64,000 nucleotides of DNA from Parahaliea mediterranea (GTDB lineage Bacteria > Pseudomonadota > Gammaproteobacteria > Pseudomonadales > Halieaceae), in the NCBI RefSeq assembly GCF_017255185.1, contig NZ_JAFKCZ010000009.1, positions 202,778-266,777 on the forward strand, in the 5' to 3' direction. Positions 18,170 to 27,510 of the stretch are shown one piece after another. The position numbers and the translations under genes are program-made. The notes beneath the pieces are model-generated. The model was not told the DNA's origin. It saw only the letters and a list, made by a program, of their open reading frames with translations, and made no database searches. Each line of letters begins with the position of its first letter. Positions within the stretch are counted from its first letter, which is position 1.

Positions 18170-18340
18170 CCGCAACTGTGGAAAATTGCCACCCATGAGC
18201 GATACTTAGAGCGTGGCTGTCTATCCCCTAGTTCAAACGGGCAGTCACAGGGAGCACACCCAATGCTCCTTCAGGGAAGCAATTCCTTTATGTTTCACTC
18301 CTAATGGTCTTATTGGGTCCCAAACGGGACCCATTTTTTT
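18170..18340 (+). ncRNA. Candidate small RNA with two hairpins and an intrinsic terminator
   Basis: The 345-bp gap between divergent GH84 and the end of pilZ has no gene, yet a plus-strand terminator (GGGTCCC at 18315-18321, GGGACCC at 18326-18332, then T7) stands there with no plus-strand CDS in front of it. Upstream are two more stems: GTGGCTG/CAGTCAC (18213-18219 with 18242-18248, one G-U) and an 8-bp stem AGGGAGCA/TGCTCCTT (18249-18256 with 18264-18271, one G-U). A TAAAAAT box near 18160 could be the -10. A 13-codon ORF (ATG at 18263, MLLQGSNSFMFHS) overlaps the second hairpin. The 5' end is a guess. I do not recognise an RNA family. Confidence 0.55.
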
Positions 18341-18446
18341 GATCATTAGACATTAAAATTCAAAGAGTTGCGAGCCTTTTCAAGAATCTTCCTTAAGCTT
18401 TTCGGGGGCCGCCCCCAAGACGGGCCCGCGCGCCCCGGCGCGCCGC

Positions 18447-18800
18447 CTACATGGTATGGGTGGGACGGTCGGAGCCCAGCGACCCCGCCAGGTGGTTTTC
18501 GATTTTGGCGTTGGCCGCGGCGTCCTGCTCCGAGAACTGCACGCCGATTCCAGCGGTGCGGTTGCCCTGGGCCCCGCGCGGCGTGACCCACACCACCTTG
18601 CCGGCAATGGGGATTTTTTCCGGCTCGTCCATCAGGGTGAGCAACATGAACACCTCGTCGCCCACCTGGTAAGTCTTGTTGGTCGGCACGAACAGGCCAC
18701 CGTTGTTCAGGAACGGCATGTAGGCCGAGTACAGCACGGCCTTGTCCTTGATGGTCAGCGAGAGAATACCGTTGCGACCGCCTTGCGCGTGCTCATTCAT
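18447..18800 (-). CDS. pilZ: PilZ domain protein, type IV pilus biogenesis
   Basis: The 117-residue protein contains the short PilZ fold typical of the type IV pilus protein: ILSLTIKDKAVLYSAYMPFLNNGGLFVPT, VFMLLTLMDEPEKIPIAGKVVWVTP and GIGVQFSE. Like Pseudomonas PilZ it lacks the c-di-GMP-binding RxxxR motif and probably acts through protein contacts with the pilus extension ATPase PilB and FimX-like proteins. Its position at the end of the holB operon is conserved. Confidence 0.93.
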   Translation of the reverse strand: MNEHAQGGRNGILSLTIKDKAVLYSAYMPFLNNGGLFVPTNKTYQVGDEVFMLLTLMDEPEKIPIAGKVVWVTPRGAQGNRTAGIGVQFSEQDAAANAKIENHLAGSLGSDRPTHTM

Positions 18801-18852
18801 ACTGTTTCACCCTGCGCTCTCCGTATTCCGTTACCCGGCGTGCGATTGCATC

Positions 18853-19827
18853 TTAGCACCGCCCCGGGGCCATTCCCAATCCCTCGCGCAGGCGCAGCAG
18901 CAGCGATTCGCACAACAGCTGCCGATTGGGGTTGGAGCCGCCGGCGACCGCGGCCTGCTGTTGCCGGAGCGCGTCCAGCAGGGCAAAGGCGTCGCGGCCC
19001 TCCCGGGCCAGGGCGCCGGCATCCATGCCGCGGATATGCGCCTCGGTGTAGGCCGCCAGCATGGCCAGCAACTCGGCGGCACTGAGCTCCCCTAGCAGCG
19101 GCAGCAATTCCGGCACCGCCGCGCGCCCCGCCACCAGTGCGTCCAGCGCCGCCCGCAGCGCCAGCGCGCCGTCCGCCGCGGACTCCCGGTACAGGGCTTC
19201 CGCCGCCAGCGGCCGCCCTTCCGCCAGCTGCAGCAAATCGGCGCTGACCTGGCGATCCCCGGTCACACTGTCCAGCCACTGCAGGGCCGCTTCCGCCGGC
19301 GGCAGGGGCAGCTTGAGCAGCTGGCAGCGGGAGCGAATGGTGGCGGGCACCCCGTGCAGGCGGTGGCAGACCAGCACCAGATGGGTGTTGGCGGCCGGCT
19401 CCTCCAAGGACTTGAGCAGTGCGTTGGCGGCATTGGTGTTCATGCTGTCCGCCGGCGCGATCACCAGCACCTTGCGCTGACCGAAACCCGCGGTCCAGTT
19501 GGCGAAGTCCACCCCCTGGCGTATCTGGTCGATCTTGATCACGCGGCTCTCGCCCTCCGGCTGCAGCCAGCGGAAATCCCCATGGGCGCCGCTGCGGCTG
19601 AGCTCGCAGGCTGAACATTCGCCGCAGTTGTGGCCCGCACTGGGCCTGTGGCACAGCAGCAGTCGCGCCAGGGCCAGGGCCAGGCGAGCCTTGCCGATGC
19701 CCGGGGAACCGGCCAACAACAGGGCGTGGGGCAAGCGCCCCTGCTCCAGCTGCTGGTGCCACCGCGACCAGGCCTCCCCCTGCCAGGGCAGTGGCGCGCT
19801 AATCGCGGGCAGTCCGCTCAGCTCCAT
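18853..19827 (-). CDS. holB: DNA polymerase III delta-prime subunit
   Basis: The protein has 324 residues. It carries the P-loop GSPGIGKARLALALA, a zinc module (CGECSAC) and the SRC-like segment of clamp-loader proteins (LLKSLEEPAANTHLVLVC). The delta-prime subunit is the stator of the clamp loader that opens the beta clamp. Its start ATG overlaps the tmk stop by 1 base, so tmk and holB are coupled. Confidence 0.94.
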   Translation of the reverse strand: MELSGLPAISAPLPWQGEAWSRWHQQLEQGRLPHALLLAGSPGIGKARLALALARLLLCHRPSAGHNCGECSACELSRSGAHGDFRWLQPEGESRVIKIDQIRQGVDFANWTAGFGQRKVLVIAPADSMNTNAANALLKSLEEPAANTHLVLVCHRLHGVPATIRSRCQLLKLPLPPAEAALQWLDSVTGDRQVSADLLQLAEGRPLAAEALYRESAADGALALRAALDALVAGRAAVPELLPLLGELSAAELLAMLAAYTEAHIRGMDAGALAREGRDAFALLDALRQQQAAVAGGSNPNRQLLCESLLLRLREGLGMAPGRC

Positions 19828-20480
19828 TAGTGCCGAACTCCCCAGCAGTCCAGCAGTTCGCGGCTGACACTGTGCAATTGCTCGCGCACGGCCTCCAGGG
19901 GCTGGCCGGCGTCGATCAGCCGAAAGCGCCCGCTACTCTCCCGCGCGAGCCGCAGGTAGGTGCCGCGCACCCGCTCGAAAAAGGCCACTTCCTCCCGCTC
20001 GAAGCGATCCAGCTCGCCGCGCTCCCGGGCGCGGGCCATGCCCAGCTCCACGGGCGCGTCGAACAGCAGGGTGAAATCAGGCCGCAAATCGCCCTGCACC
20101 AGCTGCTCCAGGCGTCGCACGCGCGCGGCGTCGAGCCCCCGCCCGCCCGACTGGTAGGCGTAGGTGGCGTCGGTAAAGCGGTCGCAGAGCACCCAGCGCC
20201 CTGCCGCCAGTGCCGGCTCGATCACCTCGCTCAGGTGCTGGGCCCGGGCGGCAAAAATAATCAGCAGTTCGGCCATGGGGTCCATCGCCTCCGCGCGCTG
20301 CGCCACCAGCAGCTCGCGCAACTGCTCGCCCAGGCGGGTCCCGCCGGGTTCCCGGGTCACGGTGAGATCCACACCGTGGCTTTCCAGGTAGTCACGGAGG
20401 TAGGCGATATTGGTGGATTTACCCACGCCCTCCCCGCCCTCGACGGTAATGAAGAGCCCCCTGGGCTGAACAACTGGCAC
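19827..20480 (-). CDS. tmk: Thymidylate kinase
   Basis: 217 residues with the P-loop FITVEGGEGVGKST, the DR(Y/F) motif in LCDRFTDATYAYQ, and the lid region. It phosphorylates dTMP to dTDP. Coupled to mltG upstream (1-bp overlap) and holB downstream. Confidence 0.97.
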   Translation of the reverse strand: MPVVQPRGLFITVEGGEGVGKSTNIAYLRDYLESHGVDLTVTREPGGTRLGEQLRELLVAQRAEAMDPMAELLIIFAARAQHLSEVIEPALAAGRWVLCDRFTDATYAYQSGGRGLDAARVRRLEQLVQGDLRPDFTLLFDAPVELGMARARERGELDRFEREEVAFFERVRGTYLRLARESSGRFRLIDAGQPLEAVREQLHSVSRELLDCWGVRH

Positions 20481-21505
20481 TACGGATTCTCCGGACTGGA
20501 ACGGTAATCTTCCCTGCGGCGCAGCTGGTATTTACGCACAGCGCGCTCGTGGGCTTCAAGGGTGGCGCTGAACTCGTGGCTGCCGTCGCCGCGGGCGACG
20601 AAAAACAGGCTGTCCCCGGGCGCGGGATTGAGGGCCGCGTGGATCGCCGCCCGTCCCGGCAGGGCGATGGGCGTCGGCGGCAGCCCGCCGTGGCGGTAGG
20701 TATTGAAGGTATTGCTCTCGTCCCGCAGGTGGCTGCGCCGCAGGTTGCCGTCAAAACTGTCGCCGAGACCGTAAATCACCGTGGGATCGGTCTGCAGGCG
20801 CATGCCGCGCTCGAGCCGGCGCACGAAGACCCCCGCGATCTCGCCCCGCTCCCCGGGCACGCCGGTTTCACGCTCGATGATGGAGGCCAGCACCAGGGCT
20901 TCGTAGGGCGTCTCGAAGGGCAGGCCGTCCGCGCGTCGCGCCCACTCTTCGTCCAGCACCCGCTGCATCGCGACGAAGGCGCGCCGCAGAATCTGCCAGT
21001 CGCTGTCGCCGCGCACGTAGTGGTAGGTCTCGGGCAGGAACAGCCCCTCCGGGCTGGGATAGTCCGCGGTGAGCGCGGACAGGCGCTCGTCTCCGGCCCC
21101 GTCCAGGCGCTGAACCAGGGTCTCCTCCCGGGCGAGCAGGGCCAGGGCCTGCGACAGGGTCAGGCCCTCGGGCACGGTCACCTGGTACTGCACCACCTCG
21201 CCGCGCTGCAACAGCCGCAGCAAACCTTCCGCGGTGGTGCCCGGCGGAATCCGGTATTCGCCGTGGCGCAGGGAGGCGTCCCGCCCGGTCAGCCGCCCGT
21301 AGGCGATCAGCAGTCCGGGGTCGGCGAGCACCCCCTGCCCCGCCAGCCGGCGCGCGATGGCGCGCAGGCTGTCGCCCCGCTCCACCCGAAACAGCAGGCC
21401 GTCGCCGGCAATCGCCAGGGGCTGCTGCCAGCGCCGCTTGAGCTCCAGGGCGGCGCCGGAAGCCAGCAGCGCCAGCAACAGCAGCAACACCAGCAGCCGC
21501 CTCAC
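20480..21505 (-). CDS. mltG: Endolytic murein transglycosylase MltG (YceG)
   Basis: About 341 residues from a GTG at 21505 that overlaps the pabC stop as GTGA; longer in-frame starts run through pabC and are implausible. After RR it has a single membrane anchor (LLVLLLLLALLASGAALEL), then a LysM-like part and the YceG catalytic domain with the catalytic Glu in ASIIERETG. It cleaves nascent peptidoglycan strands at the inner membrane and sets glycan length. Confidence 0.95.
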   Translation of the reverse strand: MRRLLVLLLLLALLASGAALELKRRWQQPLAIAGDGLLFRVERGDSLRAIARRLAGQGVLADPGLLIAYGRLTGRDASLRHGEYRIPPGTTAEGLLRLLQRGEVVQYQVTVPEGLTLSQALALLAREETLVQRLDGAGDERLSALTADYPSPEGLFLPETYHYVRGDSDWQILRRAFVAMQRVLDEEWARRADGLPFETPYEALVLASIIERETGVPGERGEIAGVFVRRLERGMRLQTDPTVIYGLGDSFDGNLRRSHLRDESNTFNTYRHGGLPPTPIALPGRAAIHAALNPAPGDSLFFVARGDGSHEFSATLEAHERAVRKYQLRRREDYRSSPENP

Positions 21506-22341
21506 GCGCGGGCCTCCAGTGTCGCCAGGTAGCGCTCGTGCAGCGCCCGCGTCACCGGAAAATCGCGCCAGCGCGCATCCCCCAGCGCCGCGACCGCCCG
21601 GATGCCCACAAGGCTGTTGCAATAGAAGAGTTCCCGCGCGGCCTGGAGGTCGGCCGGCGACAGCGCCGCCTCGTCCACCGCCAGGCCGAGCGCCGGCGCC
21701 CAGCGCTCCATTACCGCGCGACGCCGGGTACCGGCGATACCGCAACTGTCCAGCGCGGGGGTTCGCAGGCGATCGCCGATCACCGCAAACAGGTTGCCGG
21801 CCACCACCGATACCGCACGGCCGCGCTGGTCGAGCATCAGCGCCTCGTCCCAGCCGCCGCGGCGATACTCCTTGGCGGCCAACACCTGCTCCAGACGGTT
21901 GAGATGCTTGATGCCCGCCAGTTGCGGCTGGGTGGGCCAGCGAATGGCCGCCACCCCCAGCTTCGCCGGGTCGTGCCAGGCATCGAGGGGGCGCGTTTGG
22001 GGGGCCAGCTGGGCAATCACCCGCGGCCGCGCCCCGCTCGGCGGCAGATAGCCCCGGGGGCCCCCGCCGCGGGTGAGGGTGACACGCAGGGCCGCGGCCC
22101 CCGACGGGGCCGCCGCGGATACGTTTTGCAGGGTATGGTCGAGCGCTCGGCCGACATCGGGAAAAGCCAGAACCTTCAAGCCGCGCGCCAATCGCTGGCG
22201 GTGGTACTCAAGCAGCACCGGGCGGCCATCGACCAGCAACAGGGTTTCGAACAGGCCGTCGCCGAAGGCGAGGCCGCGGTCGGGCAGCGGCAGGCTATGC
22301 GCCCGCTCGCCGTCGACCCAGGTGAGCTCCGCCGGGGTCAC
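21502..22341 (-). CDS. pabC: Aminodeoxychorismate lyase
   Basis: This 279-residue fold-type IV PLP enzyme has RGLAFGDGLFETLL at the N-terminus, the catalytic lysine in GIKHLNRLEQVLA, and a C-terminal YCNSLVGIRAV. It releases pyruvate from aminodeoxychorismate to give p-aminobenzoate for folate. It sits between fabF and mltG in the conserved operon. Confidence 0.93.
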   Translation of the reverse strand: MTPAELTWVDGERAHSLPLPDRGLAFGDGLFETLLLVDGRPVLLEYHRQRLARGLKVLAFPDVGRALDHTLQNVSAAAPSGAAALRVTLTRGGGPRGYLPPSGARPRVIAQLAPQTRPLDAWHDPAKLGVAAIRWPTQPQLAGIKHLNRLEQVLAAKEYRRGGWDEALMLDQRGRAVSVVAGNLFAVIGDRLRTPALDSCGIAGTRRRAVMERWAPALGLAVDEAALSPADLQAARELFYCNSLVGIRAVAALGDARWRDFPVTRALHERYLATLEARA

Positions 22342-22350
22342 CGCCCTGGA

Positions 22351-23592
22351 TCAGTCGGGCCTGCGGAACAGCAGCGAACCGTTGGTACCGCCGAAGCCAA
22401 AGGAATTGGACAGCACGTTGCGGATTTCGCGCTGCTGGGCGGTGTGCGGCACGTAGTTCAAATCGCAGCCCTCGTCCGGGTTGTCGAGGTTGATGGTGGG
22501 CGGCGCCACCTGGTCGCGCAGGGCCAACACCGAGAAGATGGCTTCCACCGCGCCCGCGGCGCCCAGCAGGTGGCCGATCATCGACTTGGTGGAACTCACC
22601 GCCACACGGTCCGCGGCGGCCCCCATCACGGTCCGGATGGCCTGGCTCTCGGCCACGTCGCCGGCATTGGTGGAGGTGCCGTGGGCATTGATGTAATCGA
22701 GTTCTTCCACCGGCAGCGCGGCGTCGGCGATGGCGTTGCGCATCGAGGCCGCGGCGCCGCGCCCGTCCTCCGGCGGCAGGGTCATGTGGTAGGCGTCGCC
22801 GCTCATGCCGAAGCCGGTGAGCTCGGCATAGATGGTGGCGCCACGGGCCTTGGCCGCTTCGTATTCCTCGAGCATCATCACGCCGGCGCCGTCACCCAGT
22901 ACGAAACCGTCGCGGTCCCTGTCCCAGGGGCGGGACGCGGCCTCCGGGTCGTCGTTGCGGGTTGAAAGCGCCCGCGCCGCGGCGAAGCCGCCCAGCCCCA
23001 CCGGCGTGGTGGCCATTTCCGCCCCGCCCACCAGCATGGCGTCGGCGTCGCCCTGGGCGATCAACCGGGCGCCGAGGCCGATATTGTGCGTGCCGGTGGT
23101 GCAGGCGGTGACCAGGGCCAGGTTGGGGCCCTGCATGTTGTACTTCACCGAGAGATTGCCGGCGATCATATTGATAATCGAGCCCGGCACGAAAAACGGG
23201 GAGATCTTGCGCGGCCCCGAGACACGCACCACTTCGGTGTTTTTCTCGATCTGGCCGATACCGCCAATACCGGAACCAATGGCGCAACCCACCCGGGCGG
23301 CATTGGCGTCGGTGATTTCAAACCCGGAATCCTCGAAGGCCTGGATACCGGCGGCCATGCCGAACTGCACGAACACGTCCATCTTGCGCGCGTCCTTGGG
23401 CGGCATGTAGGGCGTGGGATCGAAGTTCCTGACACTGGCACTGAAACGGGTGGTGTAGCTGGAGACGTCAAAGGCCTCGATGGTTGCGGCGCCACTCTTG
23501 CCCGCCAGAATGTTATCCCAGGTCTCTTTCACTGTGAGACCAACCGGGCTGATCATTCCAAGACCAGTGACGACGACTCTTCTGCCTTTCAC
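22351..23592 (-). CDS. fabF: Beta-ketoacyl-ACP synthase II
   Basis: 413 residues of the thiolase fold. The catalytic triad is visible: Cys in [13 protein letters not shown], His in [12 protein letters not shown] and His in [13 protein letters not shown]. FabF extends acyl-ACP with malonyl-ACP in the type II fatty acid cycle. It lies about 100 bp downstream of acpP, with a terminator-like hairpin between the two that would attenuate readthrough. Confidence 0.97.
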   Translation of the reverse strand: MKGRRVVVTGLGMISPVGLTVKETWDNILAGKSGAATIEAFDVSSYTTRFSASVRNFDPTPYMPPKDARKMDVFVQFGMAAGIQAFEDSGFEITDANAARVGCAIGSGIGGIGQIEKNTEVVRVSGPRKISPFFVPGSIINMIAGNLSVKYNMQGPNLALVTACTTGTHNIGLGARLIAQGDADAMLVGGAEMATTPVGLGGFAAARALSTRNDDPEAASRPWDRDRDGFVLGDGAGVMMLEEYEAAKARGATIYAELTGFGMSGDAYHMTLPPEDGRGAAASMRNAIADAALPVEELDYINAHGTSTNAGDVAESQAIRTVMGAAADRVAVSSTKSMIGHLLGAAGAVEAIFSVLALRDQVAPPTINLDNPDEGCDLNYVPHTAQQREIRNVLSNSFGFGGTNGSLLFRRPD

Positions 23593-23637
23593 AGCGCAAG
23601 CTCCTTACAGCGGATGGGATGGGGGTGCCAGAATGCG

Positions 23638-23673
23638 AAAAAGCCGCTCTATGTTAAATAGAAACGGCTTTTC
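23638..23673 (-). terminator. Intrinsic terminator/attenuator between acpP and fabF
   Basis: On the minus strand AAAAGCCG (23665-23672) pairs with CGGCTTTTT (23638-23646) around an 18-nt AT-rich loop. Located directly after acpP, it can account for the usual excess of acpP transcript over fabF. Confidence 0.65.
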
Positions 23674-23691
23674 GGTACGCAGAGGAAGTTA

Positions 23692-23928
23692 TCAGGCGAG
23701 ATTGTCGTTGATGTAATCAATCGCCAGTTTAACGGTGGTGATTTTCTCGGCTTCCTCGTCGGGAATCTCGGTCTCGAATTCTTCTTCCAGCGCCATGACC
23801 AGCTCGACGGTATCCAGGGAATCGGCACCCAGGTCTTCTACAAAGGAGGCCTCTGTCTGGACTTCTTCTTCTTTAACGCCAAGTTGTTCTGCAACGATCT
23901 TCTTAACGCGCTCTTCAATGCTGCTCAT
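23692..23928 (-). CDS. acpP: Acyl carrier protein
   Basis: 78-residue acidic protein with the phosphopantetheine attachment Ser in [18 protein letters not shown]. It is the central carrier of fatty acid synthesis and is placed between fabG and fabF as usual. Confidence 0.98.
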   Translation of the reverse strand: MSSIEERVKKIVAEQLGVKEEEVQTEASFVEDLGADSLDTVELVMALEEEFETEIPDEEAEKITTVKLAIDYINDNLA

Positions 23929-24092
23929 GATATTAGGTCACTCCTGAGTTTAGTGCTTGATCAAACCATCGAACCGGCCTGAAGCGGGCATTTTACTCTG
24001 TTTTCCCAGCCGGAACGAAGTTTTTTTTGACGCGCCGCGCCCCGTGCCGATTGCACGAGGCCGCGGCGCCCATTCTACAAAGGTTGCGGCGC

Positions 24093-24833
24093 TTACGCCA
24101 TATACATACCGCCATTGATATGCAGGGTTTCACCGGTGATATAGCCCGCGGCGTCGCTGCATAGAAAGGCCACCAGGGCGGCGATCTCCTCCGGCTTGCC
24201 GAGGCGGCCGAGGGGGATCTGGCCCAGCATGGCGTCGCGCTGCTCATCCCCCAGCTCGCGGGTCATATCGGTATCGATAAACCCGGGTGCCACGCTGTTG
24301 ACTGTGATTGCGCGCGAGCCGAGCTCCCGCGCCAGCGCGCGGGAGAAGCCTTCGGCGCCAGCCTTGGTGGCAGCATAGTTGCTCTGGCCGATATTGCCCA
24401 TCGAACCCACCACGGAGGTGATATTGACGATGCGCCCCCAGCGGGCCTTGGTCATGCCCCGCAGGCAGGCCTTGCTCACCCGGTACAGGGCGTTGAGGTT
24501 GGTGTTGACGACGTCGTTCCACTCGTCCGCCTTCATCCGCATCAGAATATTGTCGCGGGTAATGCCGGCGTTGTTGACCAGCACCAGCGGCGCGCCGAAG
24601 CGCTCGTTGACCTCCTTGATCACCGCCTCGACGCTGTCGTCGCTGCCCACATCCAGGGTCAGGCCGCAGCCGTCGTTGCCGGCGGCCCGCAGGTATTCAC
24701 CAATGGCCTTGGCGCCGCCGTCACTGGTGGCCGTACCGATCACGGTAAAGCCGGCGGCGGCAAGGTTCTCGGCGATGGCGCGGCCGATGCCGCGGCTGGC
24801 GCCGGTGACCAGGGCTGTTTTGCTGTCGCTCAC
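24093..24833 (-). CDS. fabG: 3-oxoacyl-ACP reductase
   Basis: This 246-residue short-chain dehydrogenase has the NADPH motif TGASRGIGRAIAE, NNAGITRDN, and the catalytic Ser-Tyr-Lys (ITSVVGSMGN, YAATKAG). It reduces beta-ketoacyl-ACP. The gap to acpP is 164 bp, enough for a separate acpP promoter. Confidence 0.97.
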   Translation of the reverse strand: MSDSKTALVTGASRGIGRAIAENLAAAGFTVIGTATSDGGAKAIGEYLRAAGNDGCGLTLDVGSDDSVEAVIKEVNERFGAPLVLVNNAGITRDNILMRMKADEWNDVVNTNLNALYRVSKACLRGMTKARWGRIVNITSVVGSMGNIGQSNYAATKAGAEGFSRALARELGSRAITVNSVAPGFIDTDMTRELGDEQRDAMLGQIPLGRLGKPEEIAALVAFLCSDAAGYITGETLHINGGMYMA

Positions 24834-24851
24834 GTTTGCGCTCTCCTCGTG

Positions 24852-25808
24852 TTAAGCGTTAGCGGCCACGCCATCCCGCGCGGCCTTGAGAGAGTCCGGC
24901 TCCTCCAGGGAGAAGCTGGACAGCGATTTGTCGATGCGCCGGTTGAGGCCGCTCAGCACCTTGCCCGGGCCGCACTCCACCACCTTGTCGACGCCGCGCT
25001 CCACCATCGCCTGCACGCAGCCGGTCCACTGCACCGGGCTGTAGATCTGGCGCACCAGCAGCTCGCGAATTTGCTCCGGGTCCTGCTCGCTCTGGCAGTG
25101 TACATTGTGGATCACCGGCACCGAGGGCGCGGCGATGGCGATATCGGCGACGGCCCCCGCCAGCTGCTCCCCCGCGGGCTTCATCAATACCGTATGGAAA
25201 GGCGCGCTAACCGGCAGCGGCATGGCGCGCTTGGCGCCCGCCTCCTTGAGTGCGGCCACCGCGGCGTCCACCGCCGCTGTGTGGCCGGCGATCACCACCT
25301 GGCCCGGCGAGTTGAAATTGACCGCCGCCACTTCACCGGACCCCGCAGCCACCACCTCGGCGCAGATGGATACAATGGCGTCGTCATCCAGGCCGATAAT
25401 GGCGGCCATGGCGCCCTCGCCCACCGGCACCGCGCTTTGCATAAACTCCCCCCGCTGGCGCACCAGCCGCACGGCATCGGCAAAATCGAGGGCGCCGGCG
25501 CAGACCAGGGCGCTGAATTCGCCGAGACTGTGACCGGCCATCACCGCGGGGCCTTCGCCGCCCTGCTCCAGCCAGGCGCGCCACAGGGCAACGCTGCTGG
25601 TGAGCAGCACCGGCTGGGTGGTGGCGGTAAGGTTGAGCGCGTCCTGCTCGCCATTCTGCACCAGGTCCCACATATCGTAGCCGAGCGCGGCGGAGGCCTC
25701 TTCGAAGGTCGCGCGCACGGCGGCATAGGCGTCGTGGGCGGCGGCGAGCATGCCCACTTTCTGCGAGCCCTGCCCCGGAAAAACAAAGGCGGTTGTTGCT
25801 AGTGCCAT
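24852..25808 (-). CDS. fabD: Malonyl-CoA:ACP transacylase
   Basis: 318 residues with FPGQGSQKVGML at the N-terminus, the nucleophile in GHSLGEFSAL, the active-site Arg in RLVRQRGEFMQ and His in SAPFHTVLM. It loads malonyl groups onto ACP. It starts the fab block; upstream, the usual plsX and fabH are absent (260-bp gap to rpmF). Confidence 0.97.
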   Translation of the reverse strand: MALATTAFVFPGQGSQKVGMLAAAHDAYAAVRATFEEASAALGYDMWDLVQNGEQDALNLTATTQPVLLTSSVALWRAWLEQGGEGPAVMAGHSLGEFSALVCAGALDFADAVRLVRQRGEFMQSAVPVGEGAMAAIIGLDDDAIVSICAEVVAAGSGEVAAVNFNSPGQVVIAGHTAAVDAAVAALKEAGAKRAMPLPVSAPFHTVLMKPAGEQLAGAVADIAIAAPSVPVIHNVHCQSEQDPEQIRELLVRQIYSPVQWTGCVQAMVERGVDKVVECGPGKVLSGLNRRIDKSLSSFSLEEPDSLKAARDGVAANA

Positions 25809-26068
25809 GGAAAATCAGTTCCTGTCGATGGTTGCGGATACGGCGCGGGCAGCTGCCGGAATCGGCGGGATGGACGCCCAAGAAGACGCCTCGCGGGCCC
25901 GGACCGCGAAAATCAAAACTGGATTCGGTGCAATGTTGACAGCGCTTGGCGCCGCGGGGAAAGGCTTGCGGAGGCTGTCGCCTCCGCGAATTCGGTCAAC
26001 GGCGGGGGTTGCCGCTTCCTGCACGCCTGCTGCCTGGAATTAGCCAGCTACGCCAGGGGAAAGCCGGC

Positions 26069-26251
26069 TTATTCGTCGCTGCCGGTTTCCACGACTTTCT
26101 TGCCGCGGTAGAAACCGTCGGCGCTCACGTGGTGGCGGCGGCGGGTTTCACCGGAGGTCTGGTCCACGGTCAGGGTGGAACCGGACAGGGAATCGTGTGA
26201 ACGACGCATGCCGCGACGCGAACGGGTTTTTTTGTTCTGCTGAACAGCCAT
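26069..26251 (-). CDS. rpmF: 50S ribosomal protein L32
   Basis: 60 residues starting [20 protein letters not shown], the standard bL32 N-terminus, and lacking the zinc-binding cysteines (the Cys-minus form, as in many proteobacteria). It lies 9 bp downstream of yceD on the same strand. Confidence 0.98.
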   Translation of the reverse strand: MAVQQNKKTRSRRGMRRSHDSLSGSTLTVDQTSGETRRRHHVSADGFYRGKKVVETGSDE

Positions 26252-26260
26252 GACTAACTC

Positions 26261-26794
26261 CTAGTGTTTCTTGCCGGGCTTGAGTTGCGCCAGCACATCA
26301 AACGGGTTGGGCTTTTCCTCACGCTGCTCCTGCTCGGGCTCGGATGCGGCCAGACCCACCAATAATTCGTTGCAATCGCTCTGCTCGTGGTAGTTAAAGG
26401 AAGGCAGCCCCAGTATCAGCTCGTCCTCCACCACTTGCCACAGCTCGCAGTCCTCCGTCGCCAGGATCAGCGGATCCAGGTGCTTGGGCAGGTGCCTTGC
26501 CTGCTCGTCACTCCACACCACCGCCAGGGTATTGGCGGTTTGCAGCCGCGTCTCGAAGGCCTCGAGACAGCGCTGGCAGGTGACACTCACGGTGGCCTCT
26601 GTTTCCACCGTGACCAGGTAGCGACCTTCCTCGTCCCTGGAAAACGTCAAACGCGCCCGAATTACCCCGTCGTCCGCGGCCAACATGGCCCGGAAACGCT
26701 GTAAATCAAGCGGTTTTAACGCCCCACTGATGCTCACGCCACGCGCCGCGGCCTTGCGGACATCCAGCGTCGTCGGGAGGGGCTCAGTCAACAT
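26261..26794 (-). CDS. yceD: YceD/DUF177 family protein, linked to large-subunit rRNA maturation
   Basis: 177 residues. DUF177 features are visible: VTVETEATVSVTCQRCLEAFETRL in the middle and the conserved Asp/Glu-rich ILATEDCELWQVVEDELILGLP. In E. coli and plants this family is connected with 23S rRNA accumulation. Its pairing with rpmF is nearly universal, and it is first in this leftward operon. Confidence 0.93.
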   Translation of the reverse strand: MLTEPLPTTLDVRKAAARGVSISGALKPLDLQRFRAMLAADDGVIRARLTFSRDEEGRYLVTVETEATVSVTCQRCLEAFETRLQTANTLAVVWSDEQARHLPKHLDPLILATEDCELWQVVEDELILGLPSFNYHEQSDCNELLVGLAASEPEQEQREEKPNPFDVLAQLKPGKKH

Positions 26795-26901
26795 AGGCGC
26801 GCATCATAGGGTCGGAATAGGCCTTTGTCAAAAAAATCTTTAAAATACAGTCAGTTCCCGAACTTATTCACAGAACTCGCCCGGAGCCCCCCTTCACCGC
26901 C

Positions 26902-27510
26902 ATGAATCTGATCCTAGCCTCGACCTCGCCCTACCGCAAAACCCTGCTTGAGCGCCTGCAAGTTGCCTTCACCTGCGAGCCCCCCGGTGTCGTGGAAGCC
27001 GGCCTCCCCGGGGAGCCGCCCGACGCCCTCGCCGCCCGCCTCGCCCGGGCCAAGGCCGCGGCGATTGCCGCCCGCCACCCCGGCGCCGCGGTGATCGGCA
27101 GCGACCAGGTGGCCGCCCTGGACGGCGAGGTCCTCGGCAAGCCGGGCAGCCACGCGCGCGCCACCGACCAGCTGCGCGCCTGCAGCGGCCGCACGGTGCA
27201 TTTTTACACCGCGGTCACGCTCATTGCCCCGCGCTACGAGGGGACTCATGTCGCCCCCTTCCAGGTGGCGTTCCGCGAGCTGAGCGACCTTGAAATCGAT
27301 GATTACCTGCGCCGGGACCAACCCTACGATTGCGCCGGGAGCTTCAAGTGGGAGAGCCTGGGCATCACCCTGTTCGAGCGCCTCGCCGGCGACGACCCCA
27401 CGGGCCTGGAGGGCCTGCCGTTGATTGCCCTCACCACCCTACTGAAGGAGGCGGGCTACCCGCCGCTCGCCAGCGCGCCGCCCAGCAGCGCCGGCAACTC
27501 CGACAGGTGA
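26902..27510 (+). CDS. yceF: Maf-family nucleoside triphosphate pyrophosphatase (YceF type)
   Basis: 202 residues with LILASTSPYRKTLLERL (the Maf N-terminus), the catalytic Asp in VIGSDQVAAL and SFKWESLGITLFERLAGDD, which fits the YceF subgroup acting on m7GTP. It prevents incorporation of modified nucleotides. It is divergent from yceD, and its last 55 bp overlap the 3' end of the convergent HAD gene. Confidence 0.93.
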   Translation: MNLILASTSPYRKTLLERLQVAFTCEPPGVVEAGLPGEPPDALAARLARAKAAAIAARHPGAAVIGSDQVAALDGEVLGKPGSHARATDQLRACSGRTVHFYTAVTLIAPRYEGTHVAPFQVAFRELSDLEIDDYLRRDQPYDCAGSFKWESLGITLFERLAGDDPTGLEGLPLIALTTLLKEAGYPPLASAPPSSAGNSDR

